NCBI GenBank assembly: GCA_028874915.1
Contig: JAPPHA010000110.1
Location: 1 to 64,000 of the forward strand
Length of the DNA: 64,000 nucleotides
DNA from: Paracoccaceae bacterium
GTDB taxonomy: Bacteria; Pseudomonadota; Alphaproteobacteria; Rhodobacterales; Rhodobacteraceae
Direction of reading: 5' to 3'
The translations under genes and the position numbers were made by a program. Positions 44,428 through 55,174 of this stretch are shown one piece after another; position 1 is the first letter of the stretch, and every line of letters starts with the position of its first letter. Under the pieces are notes generated by a model. The model searched no databases. It was not told the origin of the DNA and saw only the letters and a program-made list of their open reading frames with translations.

Positions 44428-45199
44428 GCGTTTCCCTTCCCTCAATTCGATTCCGTTCCGAAAATGCCGTCCGGCAAGGTCCGCCCTTGCCGCAGCATCC
44501 GGAACGATGCGAAGTGGATTCCGGATTCCGGGTTCTTGCAGGTGTGTCTCCGAGCCTCCTTCATGCACCGCATCCCGTCACCGGAGGTTGTAGGGTCCGC
44601 CGCCGGGAGCCGCAACCGGACGATCAATTCATGGAGACGCCGGCGGCCTGCCCATCAACGGAATGCACGTTGAATGCGCCGCCTGACTGTCCGACTTCCC
44701 GGGCCACCTCGGGGTCATGCCAACTCGAAACGGGTCGACCGGCGCCGAGGCCAAGGTTTCGGGCGGACGCGAACAGGATGCCGAGCGGCCGAACAGTGGG
44801 ATTCGGGGCGTGGTTTGGCGAGACCTCCGGATCAGTTCCTGATGTGACGGATTCGTCCGACATCTCGGGAGGACAAAGATCGGAGCAACAGGCATCGCGT
44901 GTCCACAACTCGGAACGATGCGGTCGGAAAATGCAGGGCCCGGGAGTCCGAACGACGGCGCTGCGCCAAGTACGGGCCGGGTAGAGATGCCGGAATCGTC
45001 GAAATGGACGTTCTCGAAACCGATGACATGTGAGCGTCGGGAGGTTCGAGTTCTTGTCTTTTCACGATTCCCTTGTGTGATCCCGGAAAGAGGTCCGGGC
45101 GCGGCACCGTTGGCCTCCGAAGGCCTGTACCTGCGCTGGCTCGATGCTCATCTTTCCTGAAACTCCGGCCGCCGCGTTCCGGGATGGCGGCCCCCCGGA
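44428..45199. other. Gap between rbfA and the catabolic island
   Basis: No intact gene. A minus-strand stretch around 44627-44800 is coding-like (SSWHDPEVAREVGQSGGAFNVH) and may be a gene fragment, but it was not identified. The gap marks the left junction where the expected gene order around rbfA is interrupted. Confidence 0.4.
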
Positions 45200-45514
45200 T
45201 CAGCGTTCGACCTGAACGAACACGCGACCGTCCTTCACCTTTACGTCATAGGTCCTGAGGTCAACGCTGACGGGCGCTGAAAGCGCTTTGCCCGTGCAGA
45301 TATCAAAGCGCCCGCCATGCAGGGGACACTCGATCACGCAATCCGTCACGAGGCCATATTCAAGGCTCTCCTCTTCATGGGTGCACGCCAGATCGGTCGC
45401 AAAGAACCCCTTGTTGGTATTGTAGATGGCATAGGCATGTCCGCCATGTTCCCATGCGATCAGGTCTTCCTCCTCGATGTCGTCCGTTCCACAGGCGTCG
45501 ATCCATTGGGTCAT
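45200..45514 (-). CDS. Rieske-type 2Fe-2S ferredoxin (MocE-like)
   Basis: A 104-residue soluble Rieske ferredoxin. The cluster ligands are C44-T-H46 and C63-P-L-H66 (LACTHEEES, ECPLHGGRFDICTG), and the chain ends with LRTYDVKVKDGRVFVQVE, typical of MocE and related small Rieske proteins that feed electrons to oxygenases. AAGGAGAAAG lies upstream of the ATG. It is separated by about 280 non-coding bases from the M24 gene but is on the same strand as the island, whose membrane diiron oxygenase is its most likely partner: in rhizopine catabolism MocE serves the desaturase-like MocD. No ferredoxin reductase is present nearby. Confidence 0.9.
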   Translation of the reverse strand: MTQWIDACGTDDIEEEDLIAWEHGGHAYAIYNTNKGFFATDLACTHEEESLEYGLVTDCVIECPLHGGRFDICTGKALSAPVSVDLRTYDVKVKDGRVFVQVER

Positions 45515-45793
45515 CTGTTGGCTCTTTCTCCTTGACGATGGGCTCTCGCGACAAGTGCAATGGAATTTATGTCGATGCGTGGCCCAGGTCGGGTCGGCGT
45601 ACAGCGAAATGGCGTTGCCTCAAAGCGATTTCTTCGCTCCTCGTTTCGCTTGGGACAATGAACGGCCCGATCGTTGGCCCGTCCGACCGAGTCCTGTTCG
45701 AGACAGGAGCCCCGGGATTTCATGCATTTGAGGCGCGGGTTTTCGGCCTGCTGTCCCGGAGCGCCGATGTGCAAGTTTGGTCAACGACCGGCC

Positions 45794-47095
45794 TCAGAAT
45801 TCCCGCACGAGCAGGCTGTCCTCAAACGGGTAGCGGCTGAGGACGATGGGGCCGCTCCCGGTCACGAGAACCTGGTCCTCGATCTTGACACCCTCGACCC
45901 CGCCGATCTCACCGATATAGCTTTCAACGCAAATCACCATGCCCGGTTCCAGTTCGCCATCATAAAACTCGGGATGGTCGGGAGAATGCAGGATCACCGG
46001 CCATTCGTCCGCCATGCCGATGCCGTGCATCATGCAGGGGTAAAGCTGATCACCGAAACCCGCCGGCGGGATGTAGCGGGAACGGGCGATGTCGGAAAAG
46101 GCCGCGCCAGCCTTCACCAGCTGGGTGTTCGCCGTTACCTCCTTGTGGGCAATCGAGTAGAGTTTCTTCTGGTAATCCGACGGCTTCCCCGGACCGCAGC
46201 GATAGGCGCGGGAAATGTCGCCGCCATAGCTGAACGGGCCGACCATGCCGCAGTCGAACACCACCAGGTCGCCCGCGCGGATCATCCGGCTGGACGCCTC
46301 CTGCTGCCAGGGATTGGTTCGCTCGCCCGAGGCCAGCAACCGATAGTCCAACCACTCGCCGCCGCCTTCAATCAGGGCCGACCACATATGTGCCCAGAGT
46401 TCCTGTTCCATCACTCCATTGCGCAAGGCGTCACGCATCCGGGTCATGCCGTCCTCGGCCACGGCGATGGTCAGGTTCATGGCGAGGATTTCCTCGGGGC
46501 TCTTGATCTTGCGCGCCATGGCCAGGACCGGGGCCACATCCGCCACGTCGTGCCCCTTTTCGACCAGCGCCTTTTCGGCATGGAATCCGGCGCGTTCGAT
46601 GGCGATCCGCTTCCGTCCTTGCCCACAATGGACGCGGATCAGGTCGTCAATCTGCTCTGCCCAGCGGAATGCCCATTCCTGATTCCGAGAGCCCGCGAAC
46701 ATGTACGAGAGCGGCAGGATGTCGGTACGGGTTTCGTCGATCGTTTCCAGCTGACTGCCGGTCTCGCGCCCCGGGGAACTGTCGAAATAGATCACCGGCC
46801 CCTCGGTGGGGACGAAGAGATAGCCGGCCTGGATATGCATCTGGAACAGCGTGCAGTTGCGGACGCCGGTGGCGTAGCGGATCGACAGCGGCTCGATCAG
46901 GATGATCGCGTCGAAACCCTGCTTGACGATCTGTTCGCGCAGCCGATTCTGCCGGTAGCGCCGCAATCGGGGCACGTCGATCACGCCCTCGGTATCCACA
47001 GCCTGCATCGGCGGCGTGATCCAGGCCGCCTGTTCCAGCGTCAGTGGCTGCGGTTTGGCCGCGAAGGCGCGGCTGTAGTCCGTTGCGTCGTTCAT
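45794..47095 (-). CDS. M24 family metallopeptidase-fold enzyme related to DMSP lyase DddP
   Basis: A 433-residue enzyme with the creatinase-like N-terminal domain and a pita-bread C-terminal domain. It closely follows DddP: GGEWLDYRLLASGERTNPWQQE, FDCGMVGPFSYGGDISRAY, YPCMMHGIGMADEWPVI, LEPGMVICVESYIGEIGG and KIEDQVLVTG. DddP's catalytic Tyr and Asp have counterparts at Y352 and D363. Metal ligands D281, D293, H357, E391 and E406 are present, but the extra Asp of DddP's FDTD motif is Gly283, as in ordinary M24 enzymes. So a lyase or C-N hydrolase is possible, and DMSP cleavage is not assured. Its ATG overlaps the stop of the PanB-like gene (ATGA), so the two are coupled. An ATG six codons upstream is less likely. 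Confidence 0.87.
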   Translation of the reverse strand: MNDATDYSRAFAAKPQPLTLEQAAWITPPMQAVDTEGVIDVPRLRRYRQNRLREQIVKQGFDAIILIEPLSIRYATGVRNCTLFQMHIQAGYLFVPTEGPVIYFDSSPGRETGSQLETIDETRTDILPLSYMFAGSRNQEWAFRWAEQIDDLIRVHCGQGRKRIAIERAGFHAEKALVEKGHDVADVAPVLAMARKIKSPEEILAMNLTIAVAEDGMTRMRDALRNGVMEQELWAHMWSALIEGGGEWLDYRLLASGERTNPWQQEASSRMIRAGDLVVFDCGMVGPFSYGGDISRAYRCGPGKPSDYQKKLYSIAHKEVTANTQLVKAGAAFSDIARSRYIPPAGFGDQLYPCMMHGIGMADEWPVILHSPDHPEFYDGELEPGMVICVESYIGEIGGVEGVKIEDQVLVTGSGPIVLSRYPFEDSLLVREF

Positions 47096-47940
47096 TGGTG
47101 GGTTCGGTTCCATGTGTCGAGAGCCTCGAGGAACTTTTCTTTCTCGCCCGGATGCATGCCGATGTTGGTCTCGGCATAGGGGAAATTGCCAGCCGCCACC
47201 TCGCGGTGGAACCGGCCGAGCGCGGCAACACGTTCTTCATGAATCTGCTTGTGAAGCCGGCCGACGTCGCCGAAGGCATGGGCATGCCTGGGCGGCTTTT
47301 CCTCCTCGCTTGCTTCGCCGCAGACGTCGGCGACGAAGGAAAAGATCGCGTCGCCCGCCATGCCGGAGCCCAGTGAAAATGTGACGATGGTCGTTTTGTC
47401 GTTGACCGCCTCGAGAACCTCTTCGGCGATGCACTCCACTTCGACGGCGAAAACACCAGCATCCTCCATGCGTTTCAGTGTTTTCCAGACCTTGATCGCC
47501 TCGTTGGCACTTCGGCCCCAGCCGCGCAGGCCCCCGCAGTAGTGGCTGAAGGTGGGGATCAGACCGACATGGCTTTGCACCGGGATGCCATCTCGCGCCA
47601 TCCGCTCCATGACCTCATAGGAACGGAGCGTGTAGTACATGTCTGCGCCCTTGCGCATGGCCTCATAGGCGTGGGCGACGATTTCGTCATCGGAGCCGAA
47701 TTGCGCCCAGGCGGAGCCGACGCCGGTGAAATGGGTTGGCGCGATCTGACGCACATCCTCGATCTGATCGGCGCCAACCACGAAAAGGTCGATCTTGGCT
47801 TCAACGCAGGCGCGCAGCTCGTCGTTGTTGGCCGGATTGGCCATCGAAAGTTTGCGTCCCGACCCCTTGAGGGCACGCAGATCGGCGATCGTGTAATTCC
47901 GTCGGGCCGGACTGCGGCTGAAGTCGTAGATTCGCTTCAT
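47092..47940 (-). CDS. PanB-like (ketopantoate hydroxymethyltransferase superfamily) protein of unknown reaction
   Basis: A 282-residue TIM-barrel protein recalling PanB: YTIADLRALKGSGRKLSM at the start, GIPVQSHVGLIPTFSHYCGGLRGWGRSANEA and MEDAGVFAVEVECIAEEVLEAV in the middle, and TFSLGSGMAGDAIF near the end. These match PanB's IPVMGHIGLTPQ, GAFAIVLECVP and GIGAGxxCDGQ blocks. The magnesium ligands of PanB in its VADMPF and VKLEGG strands are not recognisable here (FTGVGSAWA and MYYTLRS instead), so true pantothenate synthesis is unlikely. It starts two bases after the desaturase-like gene and overlaps the M24 gene. A retro-aldol or lyase role in the island's pathway is inference. Confidence 0.78.
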   Translation of the reverse strand: MKRIYDFSRSPARRNYTIADLRALKGSGRKLSMANPANNDELRACVEAKIDLFVVGADQIEDVRQIAPTHFTGVGSAWAQFGSDDEIVAHAYEAMRKGADMYYTLRSYEVMERMARDGIPVQSHVGLIPTFSHYCGGLRGWGRSANEAIKVWKTLKRMEDAGVFAVEVECIAEEVLEAVNDKTTIVTFSLGSGMAGDAIFSFVADVCGEASEEEKPPRHAHAFGDVGRLHKQIHEERVAALGRFHREVAAGNFPYAETNIGMHPGEKEKFLEALDTWNRTHQ

Positions 47941-47941
47941 G

Positions 47942-48970
47942 TCACATCGTCCTGTGTGCGATCCGCCCCACCGGGCCGCCGGCGGTGACCATATGCGGCG
48001 CCTGGCGGATGCTGGGAGCTTCTGTGGACAGGCCCAGGGTGCGGCGCAGCGTTACGACGAAGACTTCCCAGTTCGTTTGGAGAAATCCGGGGTCGGGTGC
48101 TGGAACCTGCGCCTCGACCGCACGGGCAAGGTCTGGCAGGGCGTGGAAAGGCACCTGGGGGTAAAGGTGGTGCTCCACATGGTTGTTCATGTTCATGTAG
48201 AGGAAATTGGCCAGCCAGTTGCCCCGGAAGGAGCGCGTGCTCTCGAGGATCGACGGCGAGTTTTCCTGCAACTCGACGTGCTGGGTCAGCGTGAACAGGA
48301 GCATCACCGGTGCGCCCAGGATACGTGGGATGACAAGGAACCAGACCGGCCACCAAATCCCCGCAAAGGGCGCCAAGGCAATCAGGGCGTAGATGGCCAG
48401 CATTAATCGCGCGTTTCGGGTCATCTTGGGGAATTCCCCTTTGTGCGTCACCATCCGCATCGTGTCGGTGTAGTGCTTTGCCGCCAGGTGCACGAACACC
48501 TGGATGTGGAAGCGCAAAAGCCCGAAGCCGGTAATTTCGGTCAGCCAGCCCCCGAATCCTATTGGCGTGTCGAAGGGCATTTGGCTGTCCTTGCCCACAT
48601 GCCACGTATGGGTGTGGTGGTTGGTGTGCGTGTAGCGCCGATGGAGCGGCTCTTCCATGTACAGAAGTGACGTGACCCAAAGGATCGTCTCGTTCAGCCA
48701 CCGGCTGCGGAAGGCGGTTCCGTGTGCAGTTTCATGACTGAAAGCGTATGACGGCACCGTCAGGAACACGCCATGGACGAACATGGCGGGCCAGGCCCAA
48801 AGGGTGCCAAGGCTGATCCAGACCAGCGTGCCGGTCAGGACGAGCGACAGCACCCATTTCGCCAGATAGATCAGCCCCGGCCGATCCGAACGGGCAGCGA
48901 TCTGCTTGAGGGCTCGCTTGTCGAGTTGAACGCCGGACGAGGCGGCGTTCGTCGGAACGTAATCGCGCAT
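47942..48970 (-). CDS. Fatty-acid-desaturase family membrane diiron oxygenase (MocD-like)
   Basis: A 342-residue inner-membrane non-heme diiron protein. Three histidine boxes are intact: SHETAHG, RRYTHTNHHTHTW and NNHVEHHLYP, with an additional LTQHVE. About four membrane segments are visible, for example WVLSLVLTGTLVWISLGTLWAWPAMFVHGVFL. The family contains lipid desaturases and also hydroxylases or demethylases such as rhizopine MocD and alkane-type enzymes. With the Rieske ferredoxin of the same cluster and no lipid genes nearby, oxidation or demethylation of a small compound is favoured. GAGGAA lies upstream of the ATG; the gene starts nine bases after the aldolase gene. Confidence 0.9.
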   Translation of the reverse strand: MRDYVPTNAASSGVQLDKRALKQIAARSDRPGLIYLAKWVLSLVLTGTLVWISLGTLWAWPAMFVHGVFLTVPSYAFSHETAHGTAFRSRWLNETILWVTSLLYMEEPLHRRYTHTNHHTHTWHVGKDSQMPFDTPIGFGGWLTEITGFGLLRFHIQVFVHLAAKHYTDTMRMVTHKGEFPKMTRNARLMLAIYALIALAPFAGIWWPVWFLVIPRILGAPVMLLFTLTQHVELQENSPSILESTRSFRGNWLANFLYMNMNNHVEHHLYPQVPFHALPDLARAVEAQVPAPDPGFLQTNWEVFVVTLRRTLGLSTEAPSIRQAPHMVTAGGPVGRIAHRTM

Positions 48971-48979
48971 TGGCGTTCC

Positions 48980-49735
48980 TCAGCCTGCATAGTCCGATCC
49001 TTCGTCATCGAGGATCGCTTTCAGTTCGGCCAGGTGCCGTTCGGCTTGATCGGGATAATTTTCAAGTTCCTGCGCGGTCTTTTCCGCGATCTCGTGGCTG
49101 AGAACCCGAAGCGGCCTGCCGGTCTGCAGGGCACGGACATAGGTCTCGGCCGCGCGTTCGAAGTAGTAGAGCCGGTTGAACGTGTCGGCGACACCACTGC
49201 CGATTACAAGAACCCCGTGGTTTCCCATGATCATCACCTTGATCTTCGGATCCGACAACATCCTGGCGCATCGAATGCCTTCTTTTTCGAAAGCAAGACC
49301 GCCAAAGCCTTCGTCCACAACGGTTCGGCCATAGAAGGTCGCGGTGTTCTGATCGATCGGCGGCATGGTGCTGTCTTCCAGGCACGCGAGCACCGTGGCG
49401 TGGATCGAATGCACATGCATCACGCAACGCGCGTGAGGCACGAGCCGGTGGATCGATCCGTGCAGGCCCCAGGCGGTGGGATCGGGGGCGCCGGGTTGGT
49501 TCATCGTTGCAGGATCGTCCGCATCGAGAAGTAACAGGTCCGACGCCTTGATCCGGTCGAAATGACGCTGGTTGGGGTTCATCAGAAACCGCTTTCCGTC
49601 GTCACTGACCGATACGCTGAAATGGTTCGCCACCGCCTCGTGCATGTTCAGCCGCGCGGTCCAGCGGAAGGCCGCCGCAAGGTCCGTGCGCTGGGCCCAA
49701 TGGGTGAGGTTTTCGAAATGTGCAATCTGGTTCAT
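48980..49735 (-). CDS. Class II aldolase/adducin family protein
   Basis: A 251-residue cytosolic zinc enzyme. The metal site is seen as HVHSIH at 107-112, with LHGSIHRLVPHARCVMHVH before it and IMGNHGVLVIGSGVADTFNRLYYFERAAETYVRAL after it, the conserved C-terminal helix of the family. The family includes L-fuculose-phosphate aldolase and decarboxylases acting on hydroxy-keto acids. The ATG MNQIAHFENL has GGAGG five bases upstream; a longer frame crosses into the control region. It is the first gene of the minus-strand island operon, divergent from the LysR regulator, and probably cleaves a hydroxylated intermediate made by the diiron oxygenase. The substrate is unknown. Confidence 0.9.
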   Translation of the reverse strand: MNQIAHFENLTHWAQRTDLAAAFRWTARLNMHEAVANHFSVSVSDDGKRFLMNPNQRHFDRIKASDLLLLDADDPATMNQPGAPDPTAWGLHGSIHRLVPHARCVMHVHSIHATVLACLEDSTMPPIDQNTATFYGRTVVDEGFGGLAFEKEGIRCARMLSDPKIKVMIMGNHGVLVIGSGVADTFNRLYYFERAAETYVRALQTGRPLRVLSHEIAEKTAQELENYPDQAERHLAELKAILDDEGSDYAG

Positions 49736-49804
49736 CGATGCCTCCGCTGTTCGACGATTCCATCTTTCAGGCGAAATTGAAGCTGACAAACAATGATTTT
49801 TCGG

Positions 49805-49837
49805 TTAATGCATTAGAAAAATTAATACATGATTAAT
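49805..49837. promoter_or_regulatory. AT-rich palindromes between aldolase and LysR genes, probable LysR operator
   Basis: TTAATGCATTAG and ATTAAT-ACATG-ATTAAT lie in the divergent control region. The second is a perfect 17-base dyad immediately upstream of the regulator start. LysR proteins bind such interrupted dyads, so this is the expected site for controlling both directions. Confidence 0.55.
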
Positions 49838-49845
49838 GGGCCAAG

Positions 49846-50736
49846 ATGACGACCTCCGGCCTCCCCCCTCTCACTTGGCTGCGTGCCTTCGAGGCCACGG
49901 CGCGCCACCTGAGCTTCACCCGCGCAGCGGTCGAACTGAACCTGACCCAGTCCGCCGTTTCCCAGCATGTCCGCAGCCTCGAGTCTTTCCTTGGCCGCGA
50001 CCTCTTTGTTCGCAAGCCCCGCGCTCTGGAGTTGACCGAAGACGGTGCGAATTACGTGCCCAGCCTGCGAGAGGCCTTTGACCTGATCACCAGTGGCACC
50101 CGGGCCTTTACCGGCGGTGACCGGGGCCGCAACATGACCCTTCAGTGCAATATGGCCTTTTCCGTGTTTTGGCTCGCGCCGCGCCTTCGCCGGCTCTACG
50201 CTGCGTATCCCTGGCTCGTTCTCAACATCGTGACTCCGATCTGGGATCCCGAGCGCCACGCTGCGAACGCGACCGTCGAAATTCGATTTGGTCGAAGTGA
50301 GGAAATGTCAGCGGCAATGATCCGTCTTGCCAGTGAGCGGTTTTTCCCCGTTTGCGCACCTGATTGCTGCAACGGAGACATCGATCTGCAGTCGGCCACG
50401 CTGTTCGATTGCGCCGGTGTCACCGGAACCTGGGGGAACTGGTTCAAGACACAAGGCAAAAGGTTCGTTCGGGACGGCGAAATCAACCTGACTTCGACGT
50501 TCGTGATTGCGATCACCGCGGCACTGAATGGCGCAGGCATTACGATGGCCCACGACTCGCTCGTCTCGGACCTGCTTGAAAAAGGCGACCTTGTCCGCCC
50601 TTTCCGGCACACGGCACCGTTGAGCGAGGGGTACTTTCTTCTCCCGCCCTCCCCTCATGCCCGGACCCCGGCGTCCGATGCGTTTCTGGACTGGATTGAG
50701 AAAGAGACGTCCAACCTGTCGCCCCGTCGAGGTTGA
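49846..50736 (+). CDS. LysR-family transcriptional regulator (GcvA-like)
   Basis: A 296-residue regulator. The winged helix occupies residues 5-65 (LTWLRAFEATARHLSFTRAAVELNLTQSAVSQHVRSLESFLGRDLFVRKPR), of the GcvA-like type. The effector domain follows, with LQCNMAFSVFWLAPRLRRLYAAYP and LNGAGITMAHDSLVSDLLEKGDLVRPF. It is divergent from the five-gene catabolic run and therefore most likely its activator, responding to the substrate or an intermediate. The region downstream to dapB is non-coding. Confidence 0.92.
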   Translation: MTTSGLPPLTWLRAFEATARHLSFTRAAVELNLTQSAVSQHVRSLESFLGRDLFVRKPRALELTEDGANYVPSLREAFDLITSGTRAFTGGDRGRNMTLQCNMAFSVFWLAPRLRRLYAAYPWLVLNIVTPIWDPERHAANATVEIRFGRSEEMSAAMIRLASERFFPVCAPDCCNGDIDLQSATLFDCAGVTGTWGNWFKTQGKRFVRDGEINLTSTFVIAITAALNGAGITMAHDSLVSDLLEKGDLVRPFRHTAPLSEGYFLLPPSPHARTPASDAFLDWIEKETSNLSPRRG

Positions 50737-51013
50737 GCGACGCCAGCCGGCCGGCAAGGCAGCGACTTCGTCGGCCGTTCGGAAATCCGGACTTGCCCGA
50801 GCCCGGCCCTCGCCTCGGCGGTGAACGCCCGCGCCGGATGCAGCGGAGATCGGTCCGCGGCCTTTGTCAATGCTGGACACGTATTGCCGGCAGGTTGCGC
50901 GGCACGGGCTCGGATCGCCGGGAGTCCGGTGGGTGCGCGATCGGACCCTTGGCCCGACGGGCTGGCAATGTGTAGCCTGAGATCATCGATTCGACAGCGA
51001 GGGGAGAGAACCG

Positions 51014-51856
51014 ATGGACGGGGAGACGGAACGGACCGCAGTCACCATCGTTGGCGTCGCGGGCCGCATGGGGCAGATTCTCTGCGACGCCGTTCTTGGC
51101 GAAGACCGGATGGCCCTGGTCGGGGCAACCGAGCAAGACGGCCACCCCTGGGTCGGTCGAGATCTCGGCCCCTGTCTCGGAAAGCCGGACATGGGTGTCA
51201 CCGTCGATTGTGACCCTCTCGATGCCTTTGCCCGGTCACAGGCAATCATCGATTTCACGGCGCCGGCGGCGACCGTCGCCCATGCCGAACTCGCCGCCCA
51301 GGCCCGGGCTGTCCATGTCATCGGAACCACCGGCTTTTCCGCCGGAGACTGTGCTCGAATCGCCGCCGCCGCCGCCCATACCCCGATCATCCGGGCAGGC
51401 AACATGAGCCTCGGTGTCAACCTCCTGTCGCTGATCACCCGGCAGGTCGCGGCGGCACTCGACGAGGACTTCGACATCGAGGTGGTCGAAGCCCATCATC
51501 GCCACAAGCGGGATGCGCCGTCGGGGACGGCGCTGATGCTTGGCGAGGCGGCGGCTGCCGGACGCGGGCGGTCGCTTCCGGAGCTGGAGGTTCGCACGCG
51601 GGACGGGATCACCGGGCCCCGACGGCGCGGGACCATCGGGTTCAGCGCCATCCGCGGAGGCGATGTGGTCGGCGAACACGATGTGATCTTTGCTGCCGAC
51701 GGTGAGAGGATCGTGATTCGCCACCTGGCGACCGACCGTCGGATCTTTTCCCGGGGCGCCATCAGGGCGGCCCTTTGGGGACAGGGGCGGGACTCCGGCG
51801 AATACGACATGGCCGATGTCCTCGGATTGGGACAGACACGCAAAGATCTCCCCTGA
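51014..51856 (+). CDS. dapB: 4-hydroxy-tetrahydrodipicolinate reductase
   Basis: DapB reduces the cyclic product of DapA to tetrahydrodipicolinate with NAD(P)H, in lysine and peptidoglycan-precursor synthesis. The 280-residue chain shows the nucleotide motif [35 protein letters not shown], and the catalytic block [19 protein letters not shown] with the conserved His pair and Lys. It ends with [14 protein letters not shown]. The ATG follows GAGGGGAGAG. rpsO and pnp follow on the same strand, but with a gap of 240 bases. Its presence between the island and rpsO-pnp helps to define the right edge of the interruption. Confidence 0.96.
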   Translation: MDGETERTAVTIVGVAGRMGQILCDAVLGEDRMALVGATEQDGHPWVGRDLGPCLGKPDMGVTVDCDPLDAFARSQAIIDFTAPAATVAHAELAAQARAVHVIGTTGFSAGDCARIAAAAAHTPIIRAGNMSLGVNLLSLITRQVAAALDEDFDIEVVEAHHRHKRDAPSGTALMLGEAAAAGRGRSLPELEVRTRDGITGPRRRGTIGFSAIRGGDVVGEHDVIFAADGERIVIRHLATDRRIFSRGAIRAALWGQGRDSGEYDMADVLGLGQTRKDLP

Positions 51857-51861
51857 CATCC

Positions 51862-51878
51862 GCGCGGCTGTCACGCGC
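51862..51878 (+). terminator. Weak hairpin after dapB
   Basis: GCGCG-GCTGTCA-CGCGC forms a 5-bp GC stem immediately after the dapB stop, followed by TCTTCG rather than a true T-run. It could act as a weak terminator or a 3'-end protector. Confidence 0.3.
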
Positions 51879-52097
51879 TCTTCGCCCTGGCCGTCCCGGT
51901 GGTCCCGGCGGACTTCCGGTTCTCGCATACGACCCCGATTTCCGTTTTCGCTTTCCTATGGCTGCCAAGGCGACTATAGGCGCTGCCAGATTGGGCGGTC
52001 CCGATGCGGGTTTGGCCGATCATTCGCTCCACGGGCCTTGCTGGACGACATCCCGGCTTGCGCCATGACATCCCGATTGAGACGGAAGGAGACCCCG

Positions 52098-52367
52098 ATG
52101 TCGATTGCACCGCAGGAAAAACAGCGGCTCATCAATGAATTCGCCACGGGCAAGGGCGACACCGGTTCGCCGGAAGTCCAGGTGGCGATACTTACAACCC
52201 GGATCTCGGCGCTGACCGAACATTTCAAGACCCACAAGAAGGACAATCACTCGCGCCGCGGCCTTCTCAGGCTGGTGGCGAAGAGGAGGAAGCTCCTGGA
52301 CTATGTGAAACGTCAGAACGAAGACCGGTACCGGACGCTCATTGGGAGGTTGGGAATCCGCCGTTGA
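52098..52367 (+). CDS. rpsO: 30S ribosomal protein S15
   Basis: S15 is a primary 16S rRNA-binding protein of the small-subunit platform. The 89 residues match the family exactly: [63 protein letters not shown], with the GDTGSPEVQ and DHHSRRGL-like signatures. The ATG has GAAGGAGA upstream. pnp follows 311 bases later; the two genes are adjacent in most proteobacteria. Confidence 0.97.
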   Translation: MSIAPQEKQRLINEFATGKGDTGSPEVQVAILTTRISALTEHFKTHKKDNHSRRGLLRLVAKRRKLLDYVKRQNEDRYRTLIGRLGIRR

Positions 52368-52558
52368 ACCCTGCCCGTCGGTCACTGGATCTCCGGTTGC
52401 CGGCGTGGGTCATTGCCACAGTGAGGTCGGATCCGGGTACGAACGCGATCCCGGGTCATGAGTTCGCTGCCGCCCGCCGGTCCCCCAGGGCGTGCGGAAC
52501 CACGAAGCGACGAATGGAACCAATGGGGGAATCCGCTGCGAACAGAATTTGAAGGCCA

Positions 52559-52648
52559 GGGGTCCATCCGCCCGCGAGGCGGTGCCCCCTGAAAACCGGA
52601 TGCCTGCGCACCGGAAAGGCGCGTGGTGCCGCCAACGGGCGGAACACC
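52559..52648 (+). promoter_or_regulatory. Two stem-loops in the pnp leader
   Basis: GGGG-TCCAT-CCGCC-CGCGA-GGCGG-TG-CCCC (52559-52588) and GGTG-CCGCC-AACG-GGCGG-AA-CACC (52625-52648) both form strong two-part stems just upstream of pnp. Both share the CCGCC/GGCGG core. In enterobacteria the pnp leader is a double-stranded RNase III target used for autoregulation; this pair is in the right place for such a role, although sequence homology is not claimed. Confidence 0.45.
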
Positions 52649-52678
52649 GCGGGACACGAACAGGAAACGGAAACACAG

Positions 52679-54880
<2,202 letters not shown>

Positions 54881-55174
54881 TGCGACGCGGGTGGAACCGA
54901 CAGGTGCGGCCTCCCAAGGCGGCAACAGAGGGATATTCCGTCGGACGTTCCATCACCCGGTCGGCGAGTGTTTCGACAGTAAGGCGCCGAGTCGTTGATT
55001 CGAAGTGCCATGGCGCCTCTCCGGGGACAGCCGGGTTCTGAAGCCGGGACAATAGCCCGGCCGGCCCTTGCGGAATCGCGGGCGCCGGTCGTCTCACCAG
55101 GACCGTGAGCCCCGGCCGCCGCCGGCTCTGCCCGCCGAGGGCTTCGATACCTGTCGGGGCCCGGCGAGCGCTGG

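Noticed and set aside
45794-47095. Calling the M24 enzyme a proven DMSP lyase DddP
   Set aside because: One DddP-specific metal ligand is missing and no other DMSP genes are nearby; only a relationship is claimed.
47092-47940. Calling this gene panB of pantothenate synthesis
   Set aside because: Metal-binding strands differ and the context is catabolic; no panC or panD is adjacent.
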